Notes: a model not told the origin generated them from the sequence alone. A DNA stretch of 64,000 nucleotides from Flavobacterium sp. Leaf82 (GCF_001422725.1 NZ_LMMA01000001.1:62001-126000); one strand, 5' to 3'; numbered from the stretch's first letter, positions 43,485 through 52,481 are shown. A program made the numbers and translations.

Positions 43485-43528
43485 AAAAAACCCCGAAAGT
43501 TTGTGGCTTTCAGGGTTTTGTTTTTTTT
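43485..43528. terminator. Bidirectional intrinsic terminator
   Basis: Stem AAAACCCCGAAAG (43487-43499) with CTTTCAGGGTTTT (43507-43519), one mismatch, with an A-run before and a T-run after. It ends the NUDIX regulator gene on the minus strand and any rightward transcript from 43350. Confidence 0.88.
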
Positions 43529-44216
43529 ATAAATTCAGAACAAAATCGTTTAGTAATTTTTCTTCGTATTTCTCTTTATTAAAAGTGTAGAGATAAGATC
43601 CTTTTCTGGAAGACTGCATATCTTTTTCTTCTAACTTATTTAAAATCTCAAGAGAATTAATCTTACTGATAAAATTTCGTTTGTCTAATTCTTTGCTTAA
43701 AATCGCTTCGTATAGTTCTAATAATTGGCGCATTGTAAATTTTTCCGGCAATAATTCAAAACCAATTGGTTTAATCGAAGTTCTGTAACGAAGTCTTTTA
43801 ATAGCGTTTTGAACCATTTCGTTATGGTCAAAAATTAGATAAGGTGCCTCAGAAATGCTAAACCATTGTGCATGATAATTTTTGATTAGTTCAGCATTAT
43901 GATTTTCAATATTGATTAATGCATAATACGAAACAGATATTGTTCTTTCTACCGGATCACGATCAATTTCACTGTAAGCATATAATTGCTCCATATATAT
44001 ATCGTGTAAACCGGTATACGTATTTAGAATTCTAATTGCCGCATTATCCAATACTTCATCACGTTTTAAGAAACCGCCAATCAAAGACCATTTTCCCTTT
44101 TCAGGTTCAAAGTCCCTTTTGATCAAAAGTATTTTTAAACCTTCATTATCAAATCCAAAAATGATACAATCTACTGCTAACAAAACTTTATCTGCAGAGC
44201 TATAACTGTTTAGCAT
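43527..44216 (-). CDS. araR: NUDIX-domain transcriptional regulator, AraR-like (catalytic residues lost)
   Basis: Start at ATG 44216; the frame before it would begin with TTG. About 229 residues: N-terminal Nudix fold (~10-140) and a C-terminal winged-helix region (PEKFTMRQLLELYEAIL...KRNFISKINSL, ending with SSRKGSYLYTFNKEKY), the plan of NrtR/AraR regulators of Bacteroidota. The Nudix box should read GX5EX7REUXEEXGU; here the G-x5-E and the Arg stand, but the next residues are ILNTYTGL, so all three later Glu are gone. It is a sensor, not a hydrolase. Position beside arabinose genes and repeated boxes supports L-arabinose response. Confidence 0.85.
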   Translation of the reverse strand: MLNSYSSADKVLLAVDCIIFGFDNEGLKILLIKRDFEPEKGKWSLIGGFLKRDEVLDNAAIRILNTYTGLHDIYMEQLYAYSEIDRDPVERTISVSYYALINIENHNAELIKNYHAQWFSISEAPYLIFDHNEMVQNAIKRLRYRTSIKPIGFELLPEKFTMRQLLELYEAILSKELDKRNFISKINSLEILNKLEEKDMQSSRKGSYLYTFNKEKYEEKLLNDFVLNL

Positions 44217-44269
44217 ATTCAATTTTTTATTGGTAAATATATAAACTTCTTAATTCGTTTCATAAATTA

Positions 44270-44290
44270 TTAATGTGTTTTTTACACTTA
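44270..44290. promoter_or_regulatory. AraR-type box in the regulator leader
   Basis: TTAATGT-N7-ACACTTA, the 7-7-7 dyad with a perfect right half and 5 of 7 in the left. It lies ~54 nt before the start codon of the regulator gene and ~57 nt downstream of a possible minus-strand -7 element (TACTTTTG, 44354-44347). Fits autoregulation by roadblock or repression. Confidence 0.55.
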
Positions 44291-44294
44291 AAAA

Positions 44295-44319
44295 ATGTAA
44301 CTAATTATAAAAGTTACAT
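44295..44319. promoter_or_regulatory. Second dyad next to the AraR-type box
   Basis: Perfect inverted repeat ATGTAACT (44295-44302), 9-nt spacer, AGTTACAT (44312-44319). Different word and spacing from the AraR-type boxes, four bases away from one of them. May bind another regulator or be a variant site. Confidence 0.5.
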
Positions 44320-44595
44320 CAATAATTATGATTTGAATTCTACTCACAAAAGTAATAGTTTTTTTATGCTAAAATCACTATTAAACTGCTCATTTTTAAC
44401 TTTTTTAAATATTTATTTTATTTAAAATCGACTTTGATGAAATTGTCATTTTAACCATTTCCTCTCTTTTCAAAAAAATATTTACTAAAATAAAAAGCGT
44501 TTTTCTACAATCTGCTCCAAGTTTTATTTTACGATATACGCTATTTTATTCCCTTAATTATATCATTTATTTGTTTTTGCATACTAATTTTAATT

Positions 44596-44624
44596 AAATT
44601 TACAAATGTGCAATCAACACTTAT
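44596..44624 (+). promoter_or_regulatory. Arabinofuranosidase promoter with AraR-type box
   Basis: -7-like TAAATTTA (44596-44603), then the dyad CAAATGT-N7-ACACTTA (44604-44624) at once. The start codon is 230 nt further. In the 631-nt gap 44223-44853 the leader also holds a 33-codon frame (ATG 44646, TGA ending 44747) without recognised homology; the rest is AT-rich without features. Confidence 0.58.
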
Positions 44625-44853
44625 GATTTTTGTATTTTTTATTGAATGACCTTTAAAAGGAGCGTAAAACTTGCTTCTAAAAATAGGATTAAAGGCAATT
44701 GTGTTGGGATTTTATCTCTTGGATCTTCCGTTAGAAATGGGCATTGATCCTGCATCTATTTAGAATTATCGGTATAAATTTTTTATTAGAATTAACCTAA
44801 CTATATCTTATCACAATCAGATTTCTGAGTGATACTAAAACAAAACCACACTT

Positions 44854-46401
44854 ATGAAAAAAGCACTTTTCATCACTTTTCTTTTTACCATTTGCAACTC
44901 AATCATGATTGCTCAAAACCAGACAACTGTGATTACTTTAAAAAACACAGCAAACGCACCAGTAATCAACAAAAATATCTACGGACATTTTGCAGAGCAT
45001 TTAGGACGATCTGTTTATGGTGGTTTTTTTGTGGGCGATACCTCAAAAATACCTAACACAAAAGGCGTTAGAAATGATATTATAAAAGTACTAAAAGAGT
45101 TGAAAATCCCTAATTTAAGATGGCCCGGCGGTTGTTTTGCTGATACGTATCACTGGAAAGACGGAATTGGACCTCACGAACAAAGACCAACTATTGTAAA
45201 CAAATGGTGGGGCGGTGTTACAGAAGATAATAGTTTTGGAACGCATGATTTCCTGAATATGTGCGAATTGCTTGGAGCAGAACCGTATTTATCCGGCAAT
45301 GTAGGAAGCGGAACTGTGCAGGAATTAGCAGACTGGGTTCAGTATACCAATTTTAGCGGGAGAAGCCCAATGAGTGATTTGCGCAAAAAGAATGGCAGAA
45401 CGGAGCCGTGGAAAGTTAAATTCTGGGGAATTGGAAATGAAGCCTGGGGATGCGGAGGAAATATGACGGCAGAATATTATGCGGGAGAATACCGCAAGTT
45501 TGCCACATTCATGTCTGATTGGGAAAATACGGGAGGTTTTACCAGAATTGCTTCCGGATCGAATAGTGCTGATTATAACTGGACCGAAGTCCTGATGAAA
45601 AACATTCCGTTGAATATGCTTGGCGGCGTTGGCGTGCATCATTATGCTGTAATAGACTGGGCTAAAAAAGGCGATGCTGTTGATTATACCGAAGATCAAT
45701 ATTTTAAAACCATGAAAGAAGCCCTGAAAATGGAAGAGCTTGTTACCAAACACAGTGCGGTTATGGATAAGTATGATCCCGAGAAAAAAGTGGCGATTAT
45801 GGTCGACGAATGGGGCGCTTGGTATGATGTGGAAAAAGGGACAAATCCCGGATTTTTATACCAGCAAAACACAATGAGAGACGCGGTTCTGGCAGGAACA
45901 ACATTAAACATTTTTAACAATCATGCTGACAGAGTTCGTATGGCAAATTTGGCACAATGTGTCAATGTTTTACAAGCTGTAATTCTAACAGATAAAGCAA
46001 AAATGATTACTACGCCAACCTATCATGTCATGAAAATGTATAATGTGCATCAGGATGCGACATTATTGCCGGTAAGTTTTCAGTCTCCGTTATATACTTT
46101 TAAAGGAGAAACCCTTCCGGCAGTTTCAGCTTCGGTTTCCAGAGATAAAAGCGGACTGGTTCATATATCACTGGTAAATATCGATTCAAAAAATAAAAAT
46201 AAAATAGAGATTGATGTAAAAGATCTTGGTGTTAAGAGTTTTACTGCCACTATTTTAACAGCTTCAAAACTGCAGGATTATAATTCGTTTGATACTCCTG
46301 ATAAAATTATACCAGCTATTTTTAAAGGTTTTGAAAATAAAAAAGGAAAGCTGGAAATTACAATTCCGCCTTTTTCGATAGTTGTTTTAGATGGAAAATA
46401 G
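44854..46401 (+). CDS. GH51 alpha-L-arabinofuranosidase, secreted
   Basis: 515 residues with a signal peptide (ALFITFLFTICNSIMIAQ). Catalytic residues of family GH51: acid/base Glu196 in GIGNEAWGCGG and nucleophile Glu319 in VDEWGAWYD. NIYGHFAEHLGR and RWPGGCFADTYHW are the usual substrate-pocket segments. Releases terminal L-arabinose from arabinan or arabinoxylan fragments, in the periplasm or outside. First gene of the plus-strand arabinose set; a promoter with an AraR-type box lies ~230 nt upstream. Confidence 0.94.
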   Translation: MKKALFITFLFTICNSIMIAQNQTTVITLKNTANAPVINKNIYGHFAEHLGRSVYGGFFVGDTSKIPNTKGVRNDIIKVLKELKIPNLRWPGGCFADTYHWKDGIGPHEQRPTIVNKWWGGVTEDNSFGTHDFLNMCELLGAEPYLSGNVGSGTVQELADWVQYTNFSGRSPMSDLRKKNGRTEPWKVKFWGIGNEAWGCGGNMTAEYYAGEYRKFATFMSDWENTGGFTRIASGSNSADYNWTEVLMKNIPLNMLGGVGVHHYAVIDWAKKGDAVDYTEDQYFKTMKEALKMEELVTKHSAVMDKYDPEKKVAIMVDEWGAWYDVEKGTNPGFLYQQNTMRDAVLAGTTLNIFNNHADRVRMANLAQCVNVLQAVILTDKAKMITTPTYHVMKMYNVHQDATLLPVSFQSPLYTFKGETLPAVSASVSRDKSGLVHISLVNIDSKNKNKIEIDVKDLGVKSFTATILTASKLQDYNSFDTPDKIIPAIFKGFENKKGKLEITIPPFSIVVLDGK

Positions 46402-46530
46402 AAAGAAATAGTACGATTTTGAAAAATTAGATGAAAGAATCGCAAAAGAATAAATGTAATACTGACGTTTATTTTTTGTTTTGATGGTAAACATTTGGTT
46501 TGATGCATTATCTGTAAAAATTAAGCATGC

Positions 46531-46583
46531 AATTTTTGTTAAGTGTTTTTTATACACTTATGAAATAATTATAATTATATTTG
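46531..46583 (+). promoter_or_regulatory. araB promoter region with best AraR-type box
   Basis: The dyad TAAGTGT-N7-ACACTTA is perfect at 46540-46560. A -7-like AATTTTTG ends two bases before it (46531-46538) and a perfect -7 TATATTTG follows at 46576-46583, so the box would block either promoter. araB begins at 46607. The 205-nt gap otherwise holds nothing. Confidence 0.65.
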
Positions 46584-46606
46584 TCGTCATTAAAAATTAA
46601 TTTCGA

Positions 46607-48298
46607 ATGAAAAATTACGTTATAGGATTGGACTACGGAACAGATTCTGTTCGGGCGATGCTAATAGACACTGAAAATGGGCAAGAGCTGGCATCAAATG
46701 TTTCTCATTATAAAAGATGGAAAAACAAACAATATTGTGACGCAGCTGCAAACCAGTTTCGCCAACATCCTTTAGATCATATTGAAGGTTTAGAAATTAC
46801 GATTCAAACCGTTATAAAAGAGAGTAAAGTAGATCCTTCATTAATAAAAGGAATTTGTATCGATACCACAGGATCGTCACCTGTTCCGGTAACCAAAGAA
46901 GGAATTCCGCTTGCCTTGACAAAAGGTTTTGAAGAAAACCCAAATGCGATGATGGTTTTATGGAAAGATCATACGGCAATAAACGAAGCAAACGAAATCA
47001 ACGAATTGGCGGTAAGCTGGGGCGGAGAAAACGTAACCAAATATGTAGGCGGAATTTATTCATCTGAATGGTTTTGGGCAAAAATCCTGCACATTGCCAG
47101 AGAAGACGAAGCGGTTAGAAATGCAGCGCATACCTGGATGGAACATTGCGATTTAATGACGTATTTATTAATTGAAGATAAAGATTTAAAAACGTTTAAA
47201 AGAAGCCGTTGCGCCGCGGGACATAAAGCGATGTGGCACGAAGACTGGAACGGTTTACCGCCAGTTGAATTCTTAGAAAAATTACATCCTTATTTGGCAA
47301 CACTTCGCGGTAATTTATATGATGAAACGTATACATCAGATTTAGTTGCCGGAAATTTAAGCCAGGAATGGGCAACTCGTTTAGGACTTTCTACAGAAAC
47401 TGTTATAGCGGTAGGAACTTTTGATGCGCACTCTGGAGCTGTTGGCGCCAAGATTGGTGAGAATACTTTAATTCGCGTTATGGGAACTTCGACCTGCGAT
47501 ATTCTGGTAGGTTCAAAAGAAGAAGTAGGAACCAAAACTGTTCGCGGAATTTGCGGACAAGTTGATGGTTCTGTGATTCCGGGTTATATTGGTTTAGAAG
47601 CCGGACAATCTGCTTTTGGAGATTTACTGGCTTGGTACAAAGAATTATTGCTTTGGCCAACAGATTATTTATTAGGTTCTTCGACGGTTTTAAATGAAAC
47701 TCAAAAAGAACAATTACGAGAAGAATTCAGCGAAAAACTAATTGTAGAATTAACAAAAGAAGCAGAGAAAATTCCTGTTTCAGATAGTCTTCCAATTGCA
47801 TTGGACTGGATCAACGGACGAAGAACTCCAGATGCAAATCAGGAATTAAAAAGCGCGATTTCAAATCTTTCTTTAGGCACAAAAGCGCCACATATTTTTA
47901 AAGCATTAGTAAACGCAATTTGTTTTGGAGCGAAAAAAATTGTGGATCGTTTTGAAGAAGAAGGCGTAAAAATTGACAGCGTTATTGGTATTGGTGGCGT
48001 TGCCCGTAAATCTCCTTTTATCATGCAGACTTTGGCAAACGTTTTAAACAAGCCTATTAAAATTGCAGCTTCAGACCAGACTCCGGCGTTGGGCGCAGCA
48101 ATTTATGCAGCCGTTGCAGCCGGGATTTATTCAAACGTAATCGAAGCAAGCCAGAAGATAGGAAGTGATTTTGACGGAGAATATTTCCCGCAGTTAGATA
48201 AAGTAGCAGCATATAACAAATTGCTGATTGCTTATGATAAATTAAGCGCTTACGAAGATCCAACTATTAAAAAAGCACAACATGAGTTCTCTTTATAA
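46607..48298 (+). CDS. araB: L-ribulokinase
   Basis: 563 residues of the FGGY kinase family. N-terminal GLDYGTDSVRAMLID (phosphate 1), CIDTTGSSPVPV, a TYLLIEDKDLKTFKRSRCAAGHKAMWH region typical of ribulokinase, and C-terminal GIGGVARKSPFIMQTLANVL with the second nucleotide motif. Phosphorylates L-ribulose to L-ribulose-5-phosphate. Its 3' end overlaps araD by 17 nt. Confidence 0.96.
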   Translation: MKNYVIGLDYGTDSVRAMLIDTENGQELASNVSHYKRWKNKQYCDAAANQFRQHPLDHIEGLEITIQTVIKESKVDPSLIKGICIDTTGSSPVPVTKEGIPLALTKGFEENPNAMMVLWKDHTAINEANEINELAVSWGGENVTKYVGGIYSSEWFWAKILHIAREDEAVRNAAHTWMEHCDLMTYLLIEDKDLKTFKRSRCAAGHKAMWHEDWNGLPPVEFLEKLHPYLATLRGNLYDETYTSDLVAGNLSQEWATRLGLSTETVIAVGTFDAHSGAVGAKIGENTLIRVMGTSTCDILVGSKEEVGTKTVRGICGQVDGSVIPGYIGLEAGQSAFGDLLAWYKELLLWPTDYLLGSSTVLNETQKEQLREEFSEKLIVELTKEAEKIPVSDSLPIALDWINGRRTPDANQELKSAISNLSLGTKAPHIFKALVNAICFGAKKIVDRFEEEGVKIDSVIGIGGVARKSPFIMQTLANVLNKPIKIAASDQTPALGAAIYAAVAAGIYSNVIEASQKIGSDFDGEYFPQLDKVAAYNKLLIAYDKLSAYEDPTIKKAQHEFSL

Positions 48299-48983
48299 AG
48301 ATTTAAAACAAGAATGTTACGAAGCCAATATGCAGTTAAACGCATTGAATCTGGTCGTATATACTTTTGGGAATGTAAGTGCGGTGGATAGAGAAAATGG
48401 CGTTTTTGCGATTAAACCAAGCGGCGTTCCTTATGAAGATTTAAAACCGGAAGATATCGTGATTGTCGATTTTGATAATAATGTTATCGAAGGTTCTATG
48501 CGTCCGTCATCAGATACAAAAACGCATGCTTATTTATATAAAAACTGGCCAAATATTGGAGGCGTTGCTCATACACACGCCACTTATTCGGTAGCTTGGG
48601 CACAGTCGCAAAGAGATATTCCGATTTTTGGAACTACGCATGCAGATCATTTAACGGCAGATATTCCGTGCGCGCCGCCAATGGCAGATTCTCTTATTGA
48701 AGGAAATTACGAACACAATACCGGAATTCAGATTCTGGATTGTTTCAAAGAAAAAAATCTTTCGTATGAAGAAGTAGAAATGGTTCTGATAGGAAATCAC
48801 GGTCCGTTTGCCTGGGGAAAAAACGCAGCAAAAGCCGTTTACAACAGCAAAGTTCTCGAAGTAGTTGCCGAAATGGCGTACCTGACTTTGCAAATAAACC
48901 CAAACTCACCAAGACTAAAAGATTCCCTGATAAAAAAACATTACAACCGCAAACACGGAAAAGATTCGTATTACGGACAGTAG
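48282..48983 (+). CDS. araD: L-ribulose-5-phosphate 4-epimerase
   Basis: 233 residues of the class II aldolase/AraD family: TFGNVSAVDR, IKPSGVPYEDL (phosphate site), GVAHTHATYSVAWAQ with the zinc His pair, and HGPFAWG with the third His. Converts L-ribulose-5-phosphate to D-xylulose-5-phosphate. Starts inside the end of araB (17-nt overlap), so it is translationally coupled. Confidence 0.96.
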   Translation: MSSLYKDLKQECYEANMQLNALNLVVYTFGNVSAVDRENGVFAIKPSGVPYEDLKPEDIVIVDFDNNVIEGSMRPSSDTKTHAYLYKNWPNIGGVAHTHATYSVAWAQSQRDIPIFGTTHADHLTADIPCAPPMADSLIEGNYEHNTGIQILDCFKEKNLSYEEVEMVLIGNHGPFAWGKNAAKAVYNSKVLEVVAEMAYLTLQINPNSPRLKDSLIKKHYNRKHGKDSYYGQ

Positions 48984-49038
48984 AGAAGATAAAAGAGTAA
49001 AGAACAAAGAGGCAAGATTTTAGACGTTTTCGAAACTT

Positions 49039-49137
49039 GAAACAAAGAAAACCTGAAACAAAATAAAAAAATAACAAAGATTTTCCGCATTTCAAACTTG
49101 AAACATGAAACAAAGAAAACCTGAAACAAAATAAAAA
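49039..49137. repeat. Exact 31-bp direct repeat between araD and araA
   Basis: A 31-bp A-rich word (core ACAAAGAAAACCTGAAACAA) is repeated exactly at 49039-49069 and 49107-49137; the second copy ends right before the araA start codon (49139). The gap 48984-49138 holds no gene. It may influence araA translation or be a slippage product of a dispersed repeat. Confidence 0.82.
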
Positions 49138-49138
49138 C

Positions 49139-50647
49139 ATGATTGATATATCTCAAAAAGAAGTATGGTTTGTAGTAGGAAGCCAGGAATTATACGGTGA
49201 AGAAACACTTAGAAAAGTAGCAGAACATTCGCAGATAATTGCAAAAGGATTAGATGCATCATCAAGTATTCCGGTAAAAGTGGTTTATAAAGATGTTGTA
49301 AAATCTCCGTCTCAGATTCTGGACGTTTGTTTAGCGGCAAACTCTGCTAAAAACTGTATCGGGATTATTGCCTGGATGCATACTTTTTCTCCTGCAAAAA
49401 TGTGGATTGGCGGTTTGAGTATTCTTAAAAAACCATTATGCCATTTGCATACACAATACAATGCCGAAATTCCGTGGGGATCAATCGATATGGATTTCAT
49501 GAACCTGAACCAATCGGCACACGGAGATCGTGAGTTTGGTTTTATCATGTCCAGAATGCGCAAAAAACGCAAAGTAGTTGTAGGACATTGGGAAGATCAA
49601 AGAGTACAAAACAAATTAGGAATCTGGACAAGAGTTGCTCTTGGCTGGGATGAACTTCAGAACTTAAAAGTTGCCCGTATTGGTGATAATATGCGTGAAG
49701 TTGCCGTTACAGAAGGTGATAAAGTTGAGGCTCAGATTCGTTTTGGCGTTTCAGTAAACGGTTACGATTCATCAGATGTGACTAAACATATTGAGAAAGT
49801 TACAGACCAGCAATTAAACGATTTATTGGCAGTTTACGAATCTTCATATTCTCTAACCGATTCTTTAAAAGAAGGCGGAGCGCAAAGAAGCTCTTTGGCG
49901 GAAGCTGCAAAAATAGAACTGGGTTTAAGAGCTTTTCTTGAAGAAGGAGGTTTTGGCGCTTTTACAGATACATTTGAAAATCTTGGGGTTTGGAAACAAC
50001 TTCCCGGAATTGCAACGCAAAGATTAATGGCAGATGGTTACGGTTTTGGTGGCGAAGGCGACTGGAAAACGGCTGCAATGGTTCGTGTATTAAAAGTAAT
50101 GAATACAGGTCTTGAAGGCGGAACATCGTTTATGGAAGATTATACGTATCATTTTACACCTCAAAAATCATATGTTTTAGGATCGCATATGTTAGAGATT
50201 TGTCCGTCGATTGCAGATGCAAAACCTTCCTGCGAAGTGCATCCGTTAGGAATTGGCGGAAAAGAAGATCCTGCGCGTTTGGTATTTAATTCTCCTGCCG
50301 GAGATGCAATCAATGTTTCTCTGGTTGATATGGGCAATCGTTTTAGATTAATCGTAAACGAAGTCGAAGCCATTAAACCATTGGCAGAATTACCAAAATT
50401 ACCAGTTGCCAGAGTTTTATGGGATTGTAAACCAAATCTTGACATCGCAGCAACTGCCTGGATTCTTGCCGGAGGAGCGCATCATACCGTTTACAGTCAG
50501 GCAATCACGACTGAATATATGGAGGATTTTGCAGATATTGCCGGAATCGAATTATTGGTTATCGACGAGAAAACGACCGTTAGGGATTTTAAAGATAAAA
50601 TAAATGCAAACGAAGCTTATTATCATTTGTTTCAGCATGGAATTTAA
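49139..50647 (+). CDS. araA: L-arabinose isomerase
   Basis: 502 residues. [15 protein letters not shown] at the N-terminus, [11 protein letters not shown], the catalytic Glu region in [17 protein letters not shown] and [12 protein letters not shown], with zinc/Mn His in SHMLEICPS and GGAHHTVYS. Converts L-arabinose to L-ribulose. Third gene of the araB-araD-araA set, 155 nt after araD. Order B-D-A is common in Bacteroidota. Confidence 0.97.
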   Translation: MIDISQKEVWFVVGSQELYGEETLRKVAEHSQIIAKGLDASSSIPVKVVYKDVVKSPSQILDVCLAANSAKNCIGIIAWMHTFSPAKMWIGGLSILKKPLCHLHTQYNAEIPWGSIDMDFMNLNQSAHGDREFGFIMSRMRKKRKVVVGHWEDQRVQNKLGIWTRVALGWDELQNLKVARIGDNMREVAVTEGDKVEAQIRFGVSVNGYDSSDVTKHIEKVTDQQLNDLLAVYESSYSLTDSLKEGGAQRSSLAEAAKIELGLRAFLEEGGFGAFTDTFENLGVWKQLPGIATQRLMADGYGFGGEGDWKTAAMVRVLKVMNTGLEGGTSFMEDYTYHFTPQKSYVLGSHMLEICPSIADAKPSCEVHPLGIGGKEDPARLVFNSPAGDAINVSLVDMGNRFRLIVNEVEAIKPLAELPKLPVARVLWDCKPNLDIAATAWILAGGAHHTVYSQAITTEYMEDFADIAGIELLVIDEKTTVRDFKDKINANEAYYHLFQHGI

Positions 50648-50763
50648 ACTAAGATACTAAGGTTCTAAGTTGCTAAGATTCTAAGTTTTTGTTACTTTTA
50701 ATTTGTTGAGTAAATTAGATGTAAAAATTACAACGCAGATAAAACGGATTGCTATCGCAAAAC

Positions 50764-50838
50764 GCAGATAAAACAGATTTATAATTTAAAAATCGGTATA
50801 AATCCGCGTCTTCGTGATAACGAATCTGTTTTATCTGC
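50764..50838. repeat. Intergenic inverted repeat (GCAGATAAAACAGATT)
   Basis: Perfect 16-bp arms at 50764-50779 and 50823-50838. The 274-nt gap after araA also begins with CTAAG-word repeats (50649-50690). No clear T-rich terminator. Same kind of dispersed repeat text as near 13190-13220. Confidence 0.7.
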
Positions 50839-50921
50839 TTTAAAATATTGCATTTATTAATTACGCCCAATGGATTATTATTAACATCTAACCTATACAA
50901 AAAACTTAAAAAATATCATTT

Positions 50922-52106
50922 ATGAATGTATTAAAACGTTGTGTTTTTGGAATTAGCCTGTTGAGTTTGGCTGCACTTTCTGTTCAATGCAAAAACGATA
51001 AAAAAATGGATGCTACAACAGTTTCTTCAGATGAAAAAGCTACGGTTACAATCGAAAAATCTTCTTATGGAACAACTTCTAAAGGAGAAAAAATCGATAG
51101 TTACAAATTAAAAAACCAAAATGGGATGGAAGTTGATATCATCACTTTTGGCGGAATTATTACAGATTTGAAAGTGCCTAATAAAGAAGGTGTTTCAGAA
51201 AATGTGGTTATCGGATTTAATTCTTTGGCACAATACGAGAAAGAAAATCCATTTTTTGGAGCGCTTATCGGGAGATATGGAAACAGAATCGCCAAAGGAA
51301 AATTTACTCTGGACGAAAAAGAATATACGTTAGCGATAAATAACGCACCAAATGCTTTGCACGGCGGTCCAAAAGGCTTTTTTAAAGTAGTATGGAAAGC
51401 CGATGAGGTAAAATCAGGAAGTACGGCATCTTTAAAATTATCGTATTTAAGTAAAGATTTAGAAGAAGGTTATCCGGGAAATCTACAGGTTTTTGTTACT
51501 TATACTTTGACAAACGACAACCAATTAGAAGTTTTGTATGAGGCAACTACAGATAAAAAAACAGTTGTAAACCTTACGCAGCATTCTTATTTTAATTTAT
51601 CGGGAGATTTCTCGAAAACAATTCTGGATCATGAATTGACTTTGAATGCAGATAAAATAGTTCCGGTTGATGCAACGCTTATTCCTACAGGAAAATTAGA
51701 AGATGTTGCCAATACTCCTTTCGATTTTAGAAAACCTAAATTAATTGGAAAAGATATCGAAGTAAAAAACGAACAATTAGAAAGAGGAAAAGGTTACGAT
51801 CATTGCTGGGTTTTGAACAATCCTGAAAAGGGAAAAACAATTATTGCAAAAGTATATCACGCCGCAAGCGGAAGGGTTCTTGAAATGACAACAGACGAAC
51901 CTGGAATTCAGTTCTATTCCGGAAATTTCCTTGACGGAACTTTACCAACGCGCAACACCGGAACATACGCACACAGAACGGGTCTTTGTCTGGAAACAGA
52001 ACATTATCCGGATTCTCCAAACCAGAAAAATTTCCCGACAACGGTTTTAAACCCGGGAGAAAATTATAAAACTAAAACTACTTTTAAATTCTCAGTAAAA
52101 AAATAG
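50922..52106 (+). CDS. Aldose 1-epimerase family lipoprotein
   Basis: 394 residues. Lipobox ALSVQCKND (Cys at about residue 23) predicts a lipid-anchored periplasmic or surface form, unlike cytoplasmic galM at 41153. Catalytic His in TQHSYFNLSG and Glu in GLCLETEHYPDSPN are conserved, with RYGNRIAKG and ALHGGPKGF. Last gene of the arabinose set; likely interconverts arabinose anomers before uptake. A terminator follows 36 nt after the stop. Confidence 0.9.
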   Translation: MNVLKRCVFGISLLSLAALSVQCKNDKKMDATTVSSDEKATVTIEKSSYGTTSKGEKIDSYKLKNQNGMEVDIITFGGIITDLKVPNKEGVSENVVIGFNSLAQYEKENPFFGALIGRYGNRIAKGKFTLDEKEYTLAINNAPNALHGGPKGFFKVVWKADEVKSGSTASLKLSYLSKDLEEGYPGNLQVFVTYTLTNDNQLEVLYEATTDKKTVVNLTQHSYFNLSGDFSKTILDHELTLNADKIVPVDATLIPTGKLEDVANTPFDFRKPKLIGKDIEVKNEQLERGKGYDHCWVLNNPEKGKTIIAKVYHAASGRVLEMTTDEPGIQFYSGNFLDGTLPTRNTGTYAHRTGLCLETEHYPDSPNQKNFPTTVLNPGENYKTKTTFKFSVKK

Positions 52107-52141
52107 TTTTAAGTTTTTGTTTACTAGTTCAATTCTCTAAG

Positions 52142-52174
52142 AAACCTCGTAAGTTATGCTTGCGAGGTTTTTTT
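52142..52174 (+). terminator. Intrinsic terminator after the epimerase gene
   Basis: Stem AAACCTCGTAAG (52142-52153) with CTTGCGAGGTTT (52159-52170), one G-U type pair, followed by a T-run. Confidence 0.88.
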
Positions 52175-52285
52175 ATGAAGTGAAGTTTGCCACTAATTGC
52201 ACGAATTTGCACGAATTTTCAAGAACTTGTACGAATTAGATGAAGTATCACGAATTACATGAATTAGATGAATTACCACGATTTT

Positions 52286-52387
52286 TTGTCATTTCGAAGA
52301 ATGAGAAATCTTCGCAAGTAGCTCCGCAACGAGAGTCGAATCTTTGTCGAGTTTCTTGCGAAGATTTCTCATTCTTCGAAATGACAA
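52286..52387. repeat. Perfect 33-bp inverted-repeat hairpin element
   Basis: Arms 52286-52318 and 52355-52387 are exact reverse complements (core TTCGAAGAATGAGAAATC). Upstream, 52190-52280 is made of ACGAATT/GAATTAGATG words. These fill the 375-nt gap 52107-52481, with the terminator; no gene is seen. Likely a dispersed palindromic repeat like those at 8733 and 28066. Confidence 0.88.
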
Positions 52388-52481
52388 TATTGTGTCTATA
52401 ACTTTGCGTCTCTGCGCCTTTGCGCGATTAAATACATTCCAGCTGATAAAAATCTTAATTTAGCAAAACAAAAAAAGCAAA

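Noticed and set aside
45325..45920. Minus-strand frames of 142 and 74 residues
   Set aside because: Antisense shadows of the GH51 gene, whose catalytic residues are intact.
48745..49156. Minus-strand frames of 131 and 61 residues over the end of araD and the spacer
   Set aside because: Phe/Cys/Leu-rich antisense of A-rich DNA, not coding.
52190..52280. CRISPR-like or minisatellite array of ACGAATT words
   Set aside because: Unit length and spacing are irregular and there are no spacers or cas genes; typical dispersed intergenic text.
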